Of a stretch of DNA of 64,000 nucleotides, positions 23,996 to 32,361 are shown piece after piece (position 1 is the first letter of the stretch; each line of letters starts with the position of its first letter). Both the position numbers and the translations under genes were made by a program. Source of the DNA: JBEKTW01 sp963727845 (GTDB lineage: Bacteria > Bacteroidota > Ignavibacteria > UBA10030 > SZUA-254). Location: positions 558,001 to 622,000 of the forward strand of contig CAVSHI010000002.1 of the NCBI GenBank assembly GCA_963727845.1, written 5' to 3'. The notes below the pieces were generated by a model, which saw nothing but the letters and a program-made list of their open reading frames with translations, was not told the DNA's origin and made no database searches.

Positions 23996-24598
23996 ATGAC
24001 GATTACACCCGATCAAGTAAAGTCGCTGCGCGAACGCACCGGCGCAGGAATGATGGATTGCAAGAAAGCGCTGACGGATTCGAACGGCGACATGGAAAAA
24101 GCCATTGACTACCTGAGGAAAAAAGGCGCCGCTACCGCTGAGAAACGCGCCGACCGCACGACGAACCAGGGCGCCGTGGACGCGTACATCCATGCCGGCG
24201 GCCGCATCGGTGCGATGGTCGAGCTGAATTGTGAAACGGATTTTGTCGCGAAGACGGACGATTTCAAGACGCTTGCCCGCGACCTCGCCATGCAGATCGC
24301 GGCGATGAATCCGCAGTACGTATCAAAAGAAAATGTGCCGAAGGAAGTGGTCGAGCGCGAACTGGAAATCTACCGCACACAGGCTCGCAACGAAAAGAAG
24401 CCGGAGCCGGTGGTCGAACGCATCGCTCTGGGCAAGCTCGATAAATTCTACCAGGAATTCTGCCTGACCGAACAGTCATTTATCAAGGATTCCGGCAAGA
24501 CTATCAAGGATCTGGTGCTCGAGATGACTGCAAAGACTGGCGAGAAGATCAGCATTCGCCGGTACGAGAGATTTCATCTGGGTGAGAATTCTCAGTAA
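23996..24598 (+). CDS. tsf: Elongation factor Ts
   Basis: A 200-residue EF-Ts, the nucleotide exchange factor for EF-Tu. It has VKSLRERTGAGMMDCKKALTDSNGDMEKAIDYLRKKG at the N terminus and the core NCETDFVAKTDDF. It is the short form with a reduced C-terminal region, as in several non-proteobacterial groups. ATG 23996 is preferred over GTG 23990. Confidence 0.97.
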   Translation: MTITPDQVKSLRERTGAGMMDCKKALTDSNGDMEKAIDYLRKKGAATAEKRADRTTNQGAVDAYIHAGGRIGAMVELNCETDFVAKTDDFKTLARDLAMQIAAMNPQYVSKENVPKEVVERELEIYRTQARNEKKPEPVVERIALGKLDKFYQEFCLTEQSFIKDSGKTIKDLVLEMTAKTGEKISIRRYERFHLGENSQ

Positions 24599-24702
24599 CC
24601 GAGGTGAACTGTCCTGCGATCCCATCGCGGCGCAGAACGCCGTGGCTAACCATCCCGCCCTTCGTGATATTCAGGGCGGTCCCGGACTGAAGGGAAAAGG
24701 AA

Positions 24703-25470
24703 ATGAAAACCAAGCTCAAATACCGCCGCATACTGCTCAAGATCAGCGGCGAGGCGCTCATGGGAGACGGTGAGTTCGGAATTGACCCTGCGGTTATCCG
24801 GAGGTATGCAGAAGAAATCAGCAGGGTGAACCGCCTCGGCGTCGCCATGGGCATCGTTATCGGCGGCGGTAACATTTACCGGGGAGTGGAAAACTCGTCC
24901 GACGGGGTTGACAAGGTGACCGGCGATCAGATGGGAATGCTGGCGACGATCATTAACGGACTGGCGCTCCAGAGCGCGCTCGAACACCACGGAGTCTTTA
25001 CCCGCCTCATGAGTCCCATCAAGATGGAAGAAATCGCCGAGCCGTTCATCCGGCGGAGGGCAATCCGTCATCTTGAAAAGGGTCGTATCGTTATTTTCGG
25101 CGCAGGCACCGGCAACCCCTACTTTACAACCGACACGGCGGCCGCGCTGCGGGCCGTTGAGATTCACGCGGATGTCATCGTCAAGGGCACCCGGGTTGAA
25201 GGCGTCTACGATTGCGACCCGGAAAAGAATCCGAAGGCTTCCTTGTTCCGTGAGATCTCATACTATGAGGTGCTGGAAAAGGATCTGAAAATCATGGATC
25301 TCACGTCCATCACGCTCTGCAAAGAAAACAACATGCCGATCGTTGTCTTCAATCTTAACAAACACGGAAATCTGGAACGTCTCGTGCGCGGGGAACACAT
25401 CGGCACCTACGTAACGCCGAACGCGACGACGCGGCGGGCCGGCGGAACAAAACGAAACTCCCGGGGTTGA
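24703..25470 (+). CDS. pyrH: Uridylate kinase
   Basis: A 255-residue UMP kinase of the amino-acid-kinase fold, making UDP from UMP. YRRILLKISGEALMGD, IGGGNIYRG, FGAGTGNPYFTTDTAAALRA and KGTRVEGVYDCDPEKN are characteristic. It lies 104 bases after tsf; this spacer shows no gene. Confidence 0.97.
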   Translation: MKTKLKYRRILLKISGEALMGDGEFGIDPAVIRRYAEEISRVNRLGVAMGIVIGGGNIYRGVENSSDGVDKVTGDQMGMLATIINGLALQSALEHHGVFTRLMSPIKMEEIAEPFIRRRAIRHLEKGRIVIFGAGTGNPYFTTDTAAALRAVEIHADVIVKGTRVEGVYDCDPEKNPKASLFREISYYEVLEKDLKIMDLTSITLCKENNMPIVVFNLNKHGNLERLVRGEHIGTYVTPNATTRRAGGTKRNSRG

Positions 25471-25511
25471 TCGTACTATGAACCCCTGTACAACATTGTA
25501 GCGAGAAAACC

Positions 25512-26069
25512 ATGGTAAAAGAGATGTTGAAGGATGCTGAAAACAAGATGCACAAATCCGTCGAAGTCCTGCGCTCCGAGCTGGCGAAAATCCGCACGGG
25601 CAAAGCGACCACCGTTCTCCTCGACGGGATCAAAGTCGAATACTACGGCTCGCAGATGTTGCTCACACAGGTGGCAAACGTCAGCGTGAAGGACGTCCAT
25701 ACGATTGCCGTCCAGCCATGGGACAAGAATATGTGCGCTCCCATTGAAAAAGCGATCCTCGCGGCGAACCTCGGCCTCAACCCCATCGGAGATGGTACGA
25801 TCGTCAGGGTTCCGATTCCCCCGCTCAACGAAGAGCGCCGCAGGGAACTGGCTAAGCTTGTGAAGAAGTTCGCCGAAGACGAAAAGATCGCCGTGCGAAA
25901 CGTTCGGCGCGACACCATCGAGCACCTGAAACGCTCGGAGAAAGCGGAACACTTCTCCGAGGATGAGCGCAAGCGCGGTGAGATCGAAGCTCAAAAATTG
26001 ACCGACAAATTCATCAAGGATATCGACGCCATCGTCGTGCAAAAAGAGAAAGAAATAATGGAAGTGTAG
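25512..26069 (+). CDS. frr: Ribosome recycling factor
   Basis: A 185-residue RRF that splits post-termination ribosomes with EF-G. LRTGKA-type sequence (ELAKIRTGKATTVLLDGIKVEYYG), AIEKAIL-like PIEKAILAANLGLNP and RVPIPPLNEERRRELAKLVKK identify it. It is the last gene of the translation cluster. Confidence 0.98.
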   Translation: MVKEMLKDAENKMHKSVEVLRSELAKIRTGKATTVLLDGIKVEYYGSQMLLTQVANVSVKDVHTIAVQPWDKNMCAPIEKAILAANLGLNPIGDGTIVRVPIPPLNEERRRELAKLVKKFAEDEKIAVRNVRRDTIEHLKRSEKAEHFSEDERKRGEIEAQKLTDKFIKDIDAIVVQKEKEIMEV

Positions 26070-26223
26070 AAGATAGTTGAATAGTTGGGTAGTTGAGTAG
26101 TTGAGGTAGTTGCGTAAGTTGTATAAGTACGTTTTTTAATTTTGAATTTTGCCTTTTGAATTGAGTGACACGTGTAAGAACGTTTTTTAATTTTTCATTT
26201 TTCATTTTTAATTGTTACGGACA

Positions 26224-26257
26224 AGCCGAACGCGTTAAGCAGAGTCGGCTTTTTTTG
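26224..26257 (+). terminator. Terminator after frr
   Basis: AGCCGA (26224-26229) pairs with TCGGCT (26245-26250) and is followed by seven T residues. The preceding 26070-26220 stretch is word-like repeat (GTAGTTGAGTAG, then TTTTTAATTTTGAATTTTG) without a gene. Confidence 0.75.
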
Positions 26258-26407
26258 TGCGATCGCGGGTCGAAATATCCAATAATTCTGTGCGCTTCGT
26301 TTGCGCCATTCCCTGGTCAATTTAAGGCAATTTAACTGCTCCGAAACAATTTGAACGCTGGATTCGTAAATCAAGATAGAGAAGAAAACCAACGATTCTT
26401 GAACGGT

Positions 26408-27103
26408 ATGGAAACCACAACATCGGCAACTTCGCCACGGCGACTCTACAAGTCACGCCGAGAGCGAATGATCGACGGCGTCTGCGGCGGGATCGCGGAG
26501 TATTTTGATGTTGACGCGACCATCGTCCGGATTCTGTGGGTCCTCGTCGCGCTCCTCGGCGGGTCCGGTTTCATACTCTACATAATCGCGATGATCATCA
26601 TGCCGGTGAACCCGGACCACATCGGCGCTACGCAGACGGCGGCCAACGGGACAAAACGCACCGACAAGAAACGATTCTGGGGTGTTCTGCTCATCCTCGT
26701 GGGTGCGCTGATTCTGTTCTCCAATCTCGGTTTGTTCGCCGCTTTCCGGTGGTGGCATATGTCGTGGGATGTTGTCTTCCCGGTCGCACTCATCATTATC
26801 GGCGCCTGGCTGATGTACGTTCATGCAAACAAGCCGGAGGTCGTCGTTCAACCTTCCGGCGCATCCGCGGCGGAAAATGTCCCTCCTGCTCCCGAGCCCC
26901 GGCGGGAATTGAGACGATCTATTTCAGAGCGAAAACTGTTCGGCGTGTGTTCCGGAATCGCAAAGTACTTTAACGTCGATCCCACGATCGTGCGTGTGCT
27001 CTATGTGCTGCTGGTGCTGGCATCGTTTGGCTGGGGATTGCTGCTGTATATCATACTCACTATTCTCGTGCCGGAAGAAAAACTCTCGACGACTTCAGGA
27101 TAA
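26408..27103 (+). CDS. Membrane protein with two PspC domains
   Basis: A 231-residue protein from ATG 26408 (METTTSATSPRRLYKSRRERM). PspC domain 1 (IDGVCGGIAEYFDVDATIVRILWVLVALLGGSG...MPVNPD) is followed by two membrane segments of a LiaI/DUF5668-like region (FWGVLLILVGALILFSNLGL, VVFPVALIIIGAWLMYV). PspC domain 2 (LFGVCSGIAKYFNVDPTIVRVLYVLLVLASFGWGLLLY) ends at PEEK. PspC proteins act in envelope stress responses at the inner membrane. The next gene follows after ten bases. Confidence 0.88.
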   Translation: METTTSATSPRRLYKSRRERMIDGVCGGIAEYFDVDATIVRILWVLVALLGGSGFILYIIAMIIMPVNPDHIGATQTAANGTKRTDKKRFWGVLLILVGALILFSNLGLFAAFRWWHMSWDVVFPVALIIIGAWLMYVHANKPEVVVQPSGASAAENVPPAPEPRRELRRSISERKLFGVCSGIAKYFNVDPTIVRVLYVLLVLASFGWGLLLYIILTILVPEEKLSTTSG

Positions 27104-27113
27104 GGAATTTCGA

Positions 27114-27644
27114 ATGGATAAAAGCAGAAGGCATGTCTCGTGGTTCGGCGTCGCGCTGATTGTTTTCGGCACGCTCATCTTGTTTCACCGGCTTCACCTT
27201 ATCAGAGCCGGGGTTGATCAGATTCTCTGGGCGATGCTGATGCTCGTCGGCGTTATGGGAGTCGTGAGGGGATTTTCCCTGAACCGGCGCGGGAAGATTT
27301 TTTGGGGGACAGTCTGGTTTCTTCTCGGATTGTTTTTTATCTTGCGCAGTATCGATAGGATCGAGCTCCGCGCGCACATGTTTCCTCCGGCCATGTTCCT
27401 GATCGTCGGTCTTGCGTTTCTCATGACGTACCTCAACGACCTGCGCGATTGGTATATTCTCATACCGGCGTTTATTCTGACCGCCACCGGAGGCGCTTTC
27501 ATCCTTGCGGATCTCGGATACCTGTCCAGTTGGGAAGTATGGGAGGCCGTGAGGATGTACTGGCCCGTCGCATTGATCATTCTGGGGGCCGGATTGATCC
27601 TGCGGCGGAAAATGCGCCTGCCATCGAATCCTCCCGCTGCGTAA
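27114..27644 (+). CDS. LiaI/DUF5668-like multi-pass membrane protein
   Basis: A 176-residue protein from ATG 27114, with ATAAGGA seven bases upstream. About six hydrophobic segments come in pairs (FGVALIVFGTLILFHRL, WAMLMLVGVMGVVRGF, GTVWFLLGLFFILRSI, PAMFLIVGLAFLMTYL, ILIPAFILTATGGAFIL, WPVALIILGAGLILRRK), repeating the LiaF/DUF5668 membrane pattern found in the preceding PspC gene. It is probably co-transcribed and co-functional with that gene in envelope stress sensing. No catalytic motif is present. Confidence 0.78.
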   Translation: MDKSRRHVSWFGVALIVFGTLILFHRLHLIRAGVDQILWAMLMLVGVMGVVRGFSLNRRGKIFWGTVWFLLGLFFILRSIDRIELRAHMFPPAMFLIVGLAFLMTYLNDLRDWYILIPAFILTATGGAFILADLGYLSSWEVWEAVRMYWPVALIILGAGLILRRKMRLPSNPPAA

Positions 27645-27727
27645 AGACATCCCCCGACCTCAGGATAATAATCTGGGAGGGAGTTCCTACTCCCGACCAC
27701 TTATCCGGAACGAACAAAAGCCTACCT

Positions 27728-27858
27728 GTCTTTGCGAGGAGTCCCGACCTTTTCTGTCGGGACGACGAAGCAATCTATACGATGCGAGAGGGCCGCGAGC
27801 ATGCCTGCGTCCAGATTGCTTCGCTCGTCCGAAAAGCGCGGACTTCGCTCGCAAAGAC
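27728..27858. repeat. MITE-like imperfect palindrome between the membrane gene and polA
   Basis: The ends GTCTTTGCGAG (27728-27738) and CTCGCAAAGAC (27848-27858) are inverted copies. Inside, GAAGCAATCT and AGATTGCTTC also pair, and TCCCGACC...GGTCGGGA-like arms lie at 27742-27762. The whole could fold as one long hairpin of about 130 nt. No transposase is encoded in it. Confidence 0.75.
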
Positions 27859-27884
27859 GGGTTATCGAGGATGCTGAAATGTGC

Positions 27885-30800
27885 TTAGTGAGCCTCGAAC
27901 CAGTTTTTTCCCGCTCCAACCTCGACTTCTACCGGAACCGACAACGGAAGCGCGTTCTTCATTTCATCGGCGATGAACTTCCCGGCTTTCGACTCCTCGC
28001 TCTTCACCGTTTCGAATACCAGCTCATCATGGACCTGCAACAGCATGCGCATGTTCAACCCCAGACTTTCTATTCTTGAGCTGATTCTTACCATCGCGAT
28101 CTTGATCATGTCGGCAGCAGTGCCCTGGATCGGCATGTTAATGGCCTGGCGTTCGGCATTGCCCCGGACGTTCTGATTCCGGCTGTTGATGTCTGGGAGA
28201 TATCTGCGTCTGCCGAGGAGCGTGCTGACGTATCCTTCACGCCGGGCTTTGGCGATCGTGTCGGCGATGTATTGGTTCACTTTCGGAAACCGCTCGAAGT
28301 ATTTCGAAATAATATCCTTGGCCTCGGCCTGGGAGATGTCGAGCCGCGTCGCCAGGCCGTACGGCCCGATGCCGTACATGATGCCGAAGTTTACTTCCTT
28401 GGCCTTTCTTCGCATGTCCCGGCTCACGGCGTCGGGTTCTACGCCGAAGACCCTTGCAGCGGTGGTCGCATGAATGTCTTCGCCGTGCCGGAAGGCTTCC
28501 ATCATGCCTTCATCGCCGGAAATGTGCGCCATCACCCGCAGCTCAATCTGCGAATAATCTGCCGAGAGGATTACGTTGCCCCGGCCGCCCGCGATGAACG
28601 CTTTCCGGATGCTCCTCCCAATTTCCGTGCGGATGGGGATGTTCTGCAGATTGGGGTCGCTGCTCGAAAGCCGCCCGGTCGCGGCAACGGTTTGGTTGAA
28701 GGATGTATGGAGCTTTCCGGTGTTCGGATTGATCAGCTCGGGCAGGGCGTCGACGTACGTCGATTTCAATTTCTGCAGCTGCCGGTATTCAAGGAGTTTT
28801 TCGACGACGGGATGAGCATGCCGGAGGGTTTCGAGAACCCCGACGTCGGTGGAAAATCCGGTCTTGGTCTTTCGCACGACGCCAAGCTTGAGTTTCTCAA
28901 AGAGGATTTTGCTGAGCTGCTGTGTTGAATTGATGTTGAACTTCTCTCCGGCCTGGCCGTAGATCTCGTTCGTCAGATTGTCCAACATTCGTCCAAGCTC
29001 TTTGGAGAGCCCGGCGAGGAATTCGACATCGATAGTGACCCCGGCACGCTCCATTTCCGCGAGAACCGTCGTAAGCGGGAATTCAATCTCGGTGCAGAGC
29101 TTCAATCGTGACTGATCCTCAAGCTTTTTGCCCAGGGTTTCGTAGAGTCGGAAGGTGATGTCCGCGTCCTGCGCGGAATAGTCGGCGACTTTCTGAACTT
29201 CGATCTCCCGGATGCCCTTCTTTTCCTTCCCGGTACCGACGAGCTCGTCGTACGTGATCATGGCATAACCGAGATGGTCCGCTGCAAGCGCGTCGAGGTT
29301 GTGCTGGCCGTCGGGCCGGAGGACGTAATTTGCCACCATCGTGTCGAACATCACTCCGCGTGTTTCAATTCCATTCGCGGCGAGGACCAGCATGTCATAT
29401 TTGATGTTCTGTCCGATTTTCCCGATGGACGCGTCGGAGAGAACGGGGGAGAGGCGCGTGATGATGGAGCCTAGAGGGAAACCGGGTTGGTCCGGCATGG
29501 AAGATGGAGGATGGAGGATGGAAGATGGAGGATTGAGGATGGACGATGGACGATTGAGGATGGACGATTGAGGATGGACGATTGAGGATGACGGGGTCGT
29601 GCCGTCTTCGTCTTTCGATTCGTCCCCAAAGAGACCGAGCCCTCTATTTTCACCATCTCTTGCCACTTGCTTCTTGCCTCTTGTTTCCTGCCCCTGGTCT
29701 CTTCTTTCCGGCATTCCCTCTTCCCTGGCCGGTTGCACCGGGACGTACCACGCTTCTGTCGGCCGTACCGCGAACGAAAGTCCTACGAGCTCCGCCCTGA
29801 GAGCATCGGTTGAGGTTGTCTCCGTGTCGAGCACAAAATGTTTCGAGCGGCGCAGCATCTTCACCAAGGCATCGAGTTCTTGCTCCGTCCTGACAAGGTG
29901 GTATGTATGCGCGTCGCTTGTGATATTCGCCAGTTCAAGTTTTTGAATGTCGAAGCTCGTGGCATTGTCATCGACAGGGGGCCGGACGGGTGGAATGCGA
30001 TGGACGGTATCTGAGATTCTTCTGACCAGTGACCGGAATTCCAGCTCCGTGAAAAGCCGTTTGAGCTTCTCCGTGTCGCGGGGTCTGGCCTGGAGTTCGC
30101 GGATATTGACCGCGATCGGGGTGTTCGTGTCGATGGTTACGAGCTGCTTTGATAGCAACGCTTTGTCCCTATTGTTCCGCAGCTTTTCCTGAAGGCCTTT
30201 TTGAGGAATCTTGTCGATGTTTTCCAGTATGTGCTCGATCGTTCCGAATCTTTGAACAAGCGGGATTGCGGTCTTCTCGCCGATTCCCGGGACGCCGGGC
30301 ACATTGTCCGATGTGTCTCCGCTCAGCCCGAGGACATCGATGACATGGTCGGGAGTTACGCCGAACTTCTCTTTCACTCCCGCGAGGCCGACGATCTCCC
30401 ATTCATCTCCTCTCTTGCCGGGCTTGTACATTTTCACGAGTGGGGAAAGAAGCTGCATGAAGTCTTTATCGCCCGTTACGAGGAAGGTCGCGATGCCATC
30501 GCGCTCGGCTTTTCTTGCAAGAGTGCCCATGATGTCGTCCGCTTCATAGCCCGGCAGCTCCAGCAGCGGAACGTTGAACGCCTCGACAACTTCCTTCAGT
30601 TTATCCATCTGGGCCGAAAGGTCTTCGGGCATTTTCTCTCTCGTCGCCTTGTACGGTTCGTACATTTTATGGCGGAACGTCGGTTCCCGGGTATCGAAGA
30701 CGACGGCGATGTGTTCCGGCTCATCCTCAACAAGAATCTTCATGAGCGTTGTGGTAAAGCCATAGACGGCGCTGGTGTTTTCTCCCTTGGAATTCAGCAG

Positions 30801-30902
30801 CGGACGGTTGATGAAGGAAAAATATGCCCGGTAGGCGAGCGCCATGCCGTCGAGCAAAAACAGCCGTTCATGCCCAGGGCTGTCATCTTTTCTTTTTGTC
30901 AA
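27885..30902 (-). CDS. polA: DNA polymerase I, with a low-complexity insertion in the proofreading domain
   Basis: A 1,005-residue Pol I read from a TTG at 30902. The N-terminal 5' nuclease domain (FLLDGMALAYRAYFSFI, VLGLSGDTSDNVPGVPGIGEKTA) is followed by a 3'-5' exonuclease with its catalytic acids intact (LDTETTSTDA, IGQNIKYDML, YSAQDADITF). The polymerase domain has SADYSQIELRVMAHIS, RRKAKEVNFGIMYGIGPYG and LLQVHDELVFE. Residues about 396-470 are an insertion: a charged stretch, then repeated SSIL-(N/H)-PP units read from GAGGATGGAGGAT-type repeats at 29497-29600. The protein is about 77 residues longer than the 928-residue E. coli enzyme, which fits the insertion. It works in repair and Okazaki fragment processing. 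Confidence 0.96.
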   Translation of the reverse strand: MTKRKDDSPGHERLFLLDGMALAYRAYFSFINRPLLNSKGENTSAVYGFTTTLMKILVEDEPEHIAVVFDTREPTFRHKMYEPYKATREKMPEDLSAQMDKLKEVVEAFNVPLLELPGYEADDIMGTLARKAERDGIATFLVTGDKDFMQLLSPLVKMYKPGKRGDEWEIVGLAGVKEKFGVTPDHVIDVLGLSGDTSDNVPGVPGIGEKTAIPLVQRFGTIEHILENIDKIPQKGLQEKLRNNRDKALLSKQLVTIDTNTPIAVNIRELQARPRDTEKLKRLFTELEFRSLVRRISDTVHRIPPVRPPVDDNATSFDIQKLELANITSDAHTYHLVRTEQELDALVKMLRRSKHFVLDTETTSTDALRAELVGLSFAVRPTEAWYVPVQPAREEGMPERRDQGQETRGKKQVARDGENRGLGLFGDESKDEDGTTPSSSIVHPQSSILNRPSSILNPPSSILHPPSSMPDQPGFPLGSIITRLSPVLSDASIGKIGQNIKYDMLVLAANGIETRGVMFDTMVANYVLRPDGQHNLDALAADHLGYAMITYDELVGTGKEKKGIREIEVQKVADYSAQDADITFRLYETLGKKLEDQSRLKLCTEIEFPLTTVLAEMERAGVTIDVEFLAGLSKELGRMLDNLTNEIYGQAGEKFNINSTQQLSKILFEKLKLGVVRKTKTGFSTDVGVLETLRHAHPVVEKLLEYRQLQKLKSTYVDALPELINPNTGKLHTSFNQTVAATGRLSSSDPNLQNIPIRTEIGRSIRKAFIAGGRGNVILSADYSQIELRVMAHISGDEGMMEAFRHGEDIHATTAARVFGVEPDAVSRDMRRKAKEVNFGIMYGIGPYGLATRLDISQAEAKDIISKYFERFPKVNQYIADTIAKARREGYVSTLLGRRRYLPDINSRNQNVRGNAERQAINMPIQGTAADMIKIAMVRISSRIESLGLNMRMLLQVHDELVFETVKSEESKAGKFIADEMKNALPLSVPVEVEVGAGKNWFEAH

Positions 30903-31117
30903 GGGAATTAATCAGTATTCAAGGATGGACAAAGATAGCAATTTTTTGGGACTTCACACAAAGATAGGCAGTGCCTCGGTTGCAATCGCATGGTGTAAAT
31001 TAGACCCGTCGAAAGGTGTGGTCATGGTTTGCCGCAACACTCAAAAATGAAAATGGTGCGGTCGTTTCTCCCATCAACGATGCTCTATTATATATTACCG
31101 ATCCCGCGATGGTGCTG

Positions 31118-31146
31118 TTGATTTATGCTCCGGATTTCTCTATATT
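31118..31146 (+). promoter_or_regulatory. Sigma-70-like promoter for tRNA-Ser
   Basis: TTGATT at 31118-31123, 17-bp spacer, TATATT at 31141-31146; 55 bases before the tRNA. Confidence 0.65.
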
Positions 31147-31201
31147 TAAATGATCTTTCGAGGCTTTGTGAGATGGGCTGGCAGGAGATTCCCAAACTAT
31201 C

Positions 31202-31283
31202 GGAGGGTTAGGCTAATGGTAAGTCACCGGTCTTGAAAACCGGCGTCCGAAAGGACTTGGGGGTTCAAGTCCCTCACCCTCCG
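31202..31283 (+). tRNA. tRNA-Ser(TGA)
   Basis: An 82-base gene without encoded CCA. The acceptor GGAGGGT pairs with ACCCTCC; G is the discriminator. The anticodon stem CCGGT/ACCGG holds CTTGAAA, giving TGA. The long variable arm CGTCCGAAAGGACTTG is typical of class II serine tRNAs, and the T arm has GGTTCAAGTCC. Confidence 0.93.
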
Positions 31284-31355
31284 CAAGACTGCGTCCCGCC
31301 GAAAGAGGGCGGACCTGTCCGCCGTAGATAAATTTCATCAAATAACATACTATAC

Positions 31356-31562
31356 ATGGCAGCAATTGATACGTTTGATTGGCTTGTTTCAACTGGGTTG
31401 AAGAACCCCGATGACGAACTGACGAAGTTTGTGGCAGCTCAGCGTGCATGTCTTCTGACCCTCCGGAATGAGGATGAGCGACAGAGGTTTGTAAATGATC
31501 TCATGCAAGAATTCCGGAATCGCGCAGTTCCCAAAAGGATTGCCGGGCGGAGGACGAATTGA
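31356..31562 (+). CDS. Hypothetical 68-residue protein
   Basis: From ATG 31356 (MAAIDTFDWLVSTGLKNPDDE) to a basic end (NRAVPKRIAGRRTN). It is predicted to be mostly helical, soluble and without a signal peptide. I do not recognise the family. It lies between tRNA-Ser and the tRNA-Asp region. Residue composition is protein-like, but no clear ribosome binding site is seen and it may not be a real gene. Confidence 0.4.
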   Translation: MAAIDTFDWLVSTGLKNPDDELTKFVAAQRACLLTLRNEDERQRFVNDLMQEFRNRAVPKRIAGRRTN

Positions 31563-31571
31563 GCATAGCGA

Positions 31572-31600
31572 TTGGAACTAAGCGGAATTTTCACTATATT
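31572..31600 (+). promoter_or_regulatory. Sigma-70-like promoter for the tRNA-Asp region
   Basis: TTGGAA at 31572-31577, 17-bp spacer, TATATT at 31595-31600. It lies 20 bases before a 5' fragment of tRNA-Asp and 135 bases before the intact tRNA, overlapping the end of the small ORF by a few codons' distance only. Confidence 0.6.
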
Positions 31601-31619
31601 TTGACGCGAAATTCCAAAT

Positions 31620-31655
31620 GGGGTCGTAGTTCAGTCCCGCCAGAAGCATGCGGGA
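31620..31655. repeat. tRNA-Asp 5' fragment broken by a TCCCG...CGGGA palindrome
   Basis: GGGGTCGTAGTTCAG (31620-31634) equals the first 15 bases of tRNA-Asp. It is followed directly by TCCCGCCAGAAGCATGCGGGA (31635-31655), after which tRNA similarity stops. Confidence 0.8.
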
Positions 31656-31734
31656 TCTCGTTCACAAAAGAGGTTCACTCGATTTGGTTCGATGGCTTAG
31701 CGGGTGAGTTGTAATTGATTCATCGCAATTTGTT

Positions 31735-31809
31735 GGGGTCGTAGTTCAGCTTGGTTAGAACGTCTGCCTGTCACGCAGAAGGCCGCGGGTTCGAGTCCCG
31801 TCGACCCCG
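31735..31809 (+). tRNA. tRNA-Asp(GTC)
   Basis: A 75-base gene without encoded CCA. The acceptor GGGGTCG pairs with CGACCCC, and G is the discriminator. The anticodon stem TCTGC/GCAGA holds CTGTCAC, giving GTC. The T arm is GCGGGTTCGAGTCCCGT. Confidence 0.94.
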
Positions 31810-31810
31810 C

Positions 31811-31989
31811 AAGAAGTCGAAGAGTTGATTAAGGGATTGCCAGAAGCAGAAGGCCGTCCCGTCACGACGGAGTCGAGACGGGAAGTCCCGTCGACCCCGC
31901 AAGAAGTCGAGAGTTGATTAAGGGATTGCCAGAAGCAGAAGGCCGTCCCGTCACGACGGAGTCGAGACGGGAAGTCCCGTCGACCCCGC
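31811..31989. repeat. Two tandem 90-bp units made of tRNA-Asp 3' parts and a palindrome
   Basis: Unit 1 is 31811-31900 and unit 2 is 31901-31989; they differ by about one base. Each runs AAGAAGTCGA...GAGTTGATTAAGGGATTGCCA, then GCAGAAGGCCG (tRNA-Asp anticodon-to-variable region), then a palindrome TCCCGTCACG...GAGACGGGA (31857-31883 and 31946-31972), then GTCCCGTCGACCCCGC (tRNA-Asp 3' end). Confidence 0.85.
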
Positions 31990-32049
31990 ATAAGTCGGTT
32001 GTAGTTTCACCAAGTGATGGCTGACTTTGGCTTCACCTCCGTCTTGCCG

Positions 32050-32201
32050 TCCCGTCCGATTTCACGGGACGGGATTGATCGGCATCTGAACATGCCAGTG
32101 TGGTCTCAGTCCAGATCCCGACCAGAAACGTGTCGGGACGACGCTCCGCGTCGGATCCCGACCAGGAGCATCCTTCGCTCCGCTCAGGACATGTGTCGGG
32201 A
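32050..32201. repeat. Cluster of TCCCG...CGGGA palindromes before the DUF1573 gene
   Basis: Elements at 32050-32074, 32116-32138 and 32156-32201, with a decayed further copy from 32219. Each has inverted TCCCGACC/GGTCGGGA-type arms, separated by GACGACGCTTCGTGTCGGA-like spacer. This fills the 31990-32361 spacer; no gene is seen in it. Confidence 0.7.
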
Positions 32202-32361
32202 CGACGCTTCGTGTCGGATCCCGACCAGAAGCGTGCCAGGATGACGTACGCGGGGGAGGGGCTCCTAACCGTTTTTCCGCCTGCCGTCAGGCAAGACCTG
32301 GTTTGAATGAATAATGTGCTCTTTAGACACTGTCGTTAGACTCGTTCAATCCCATCAATCC

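Noticed and set aside
31811..31989. Tandem repeat that could suggest a CRISPR array
   Set aside because: There are only two adjacent 90-bp units with no unique spacers; they consist of tRNA-Asp pieces and a palindrome, and no cas gene is present.
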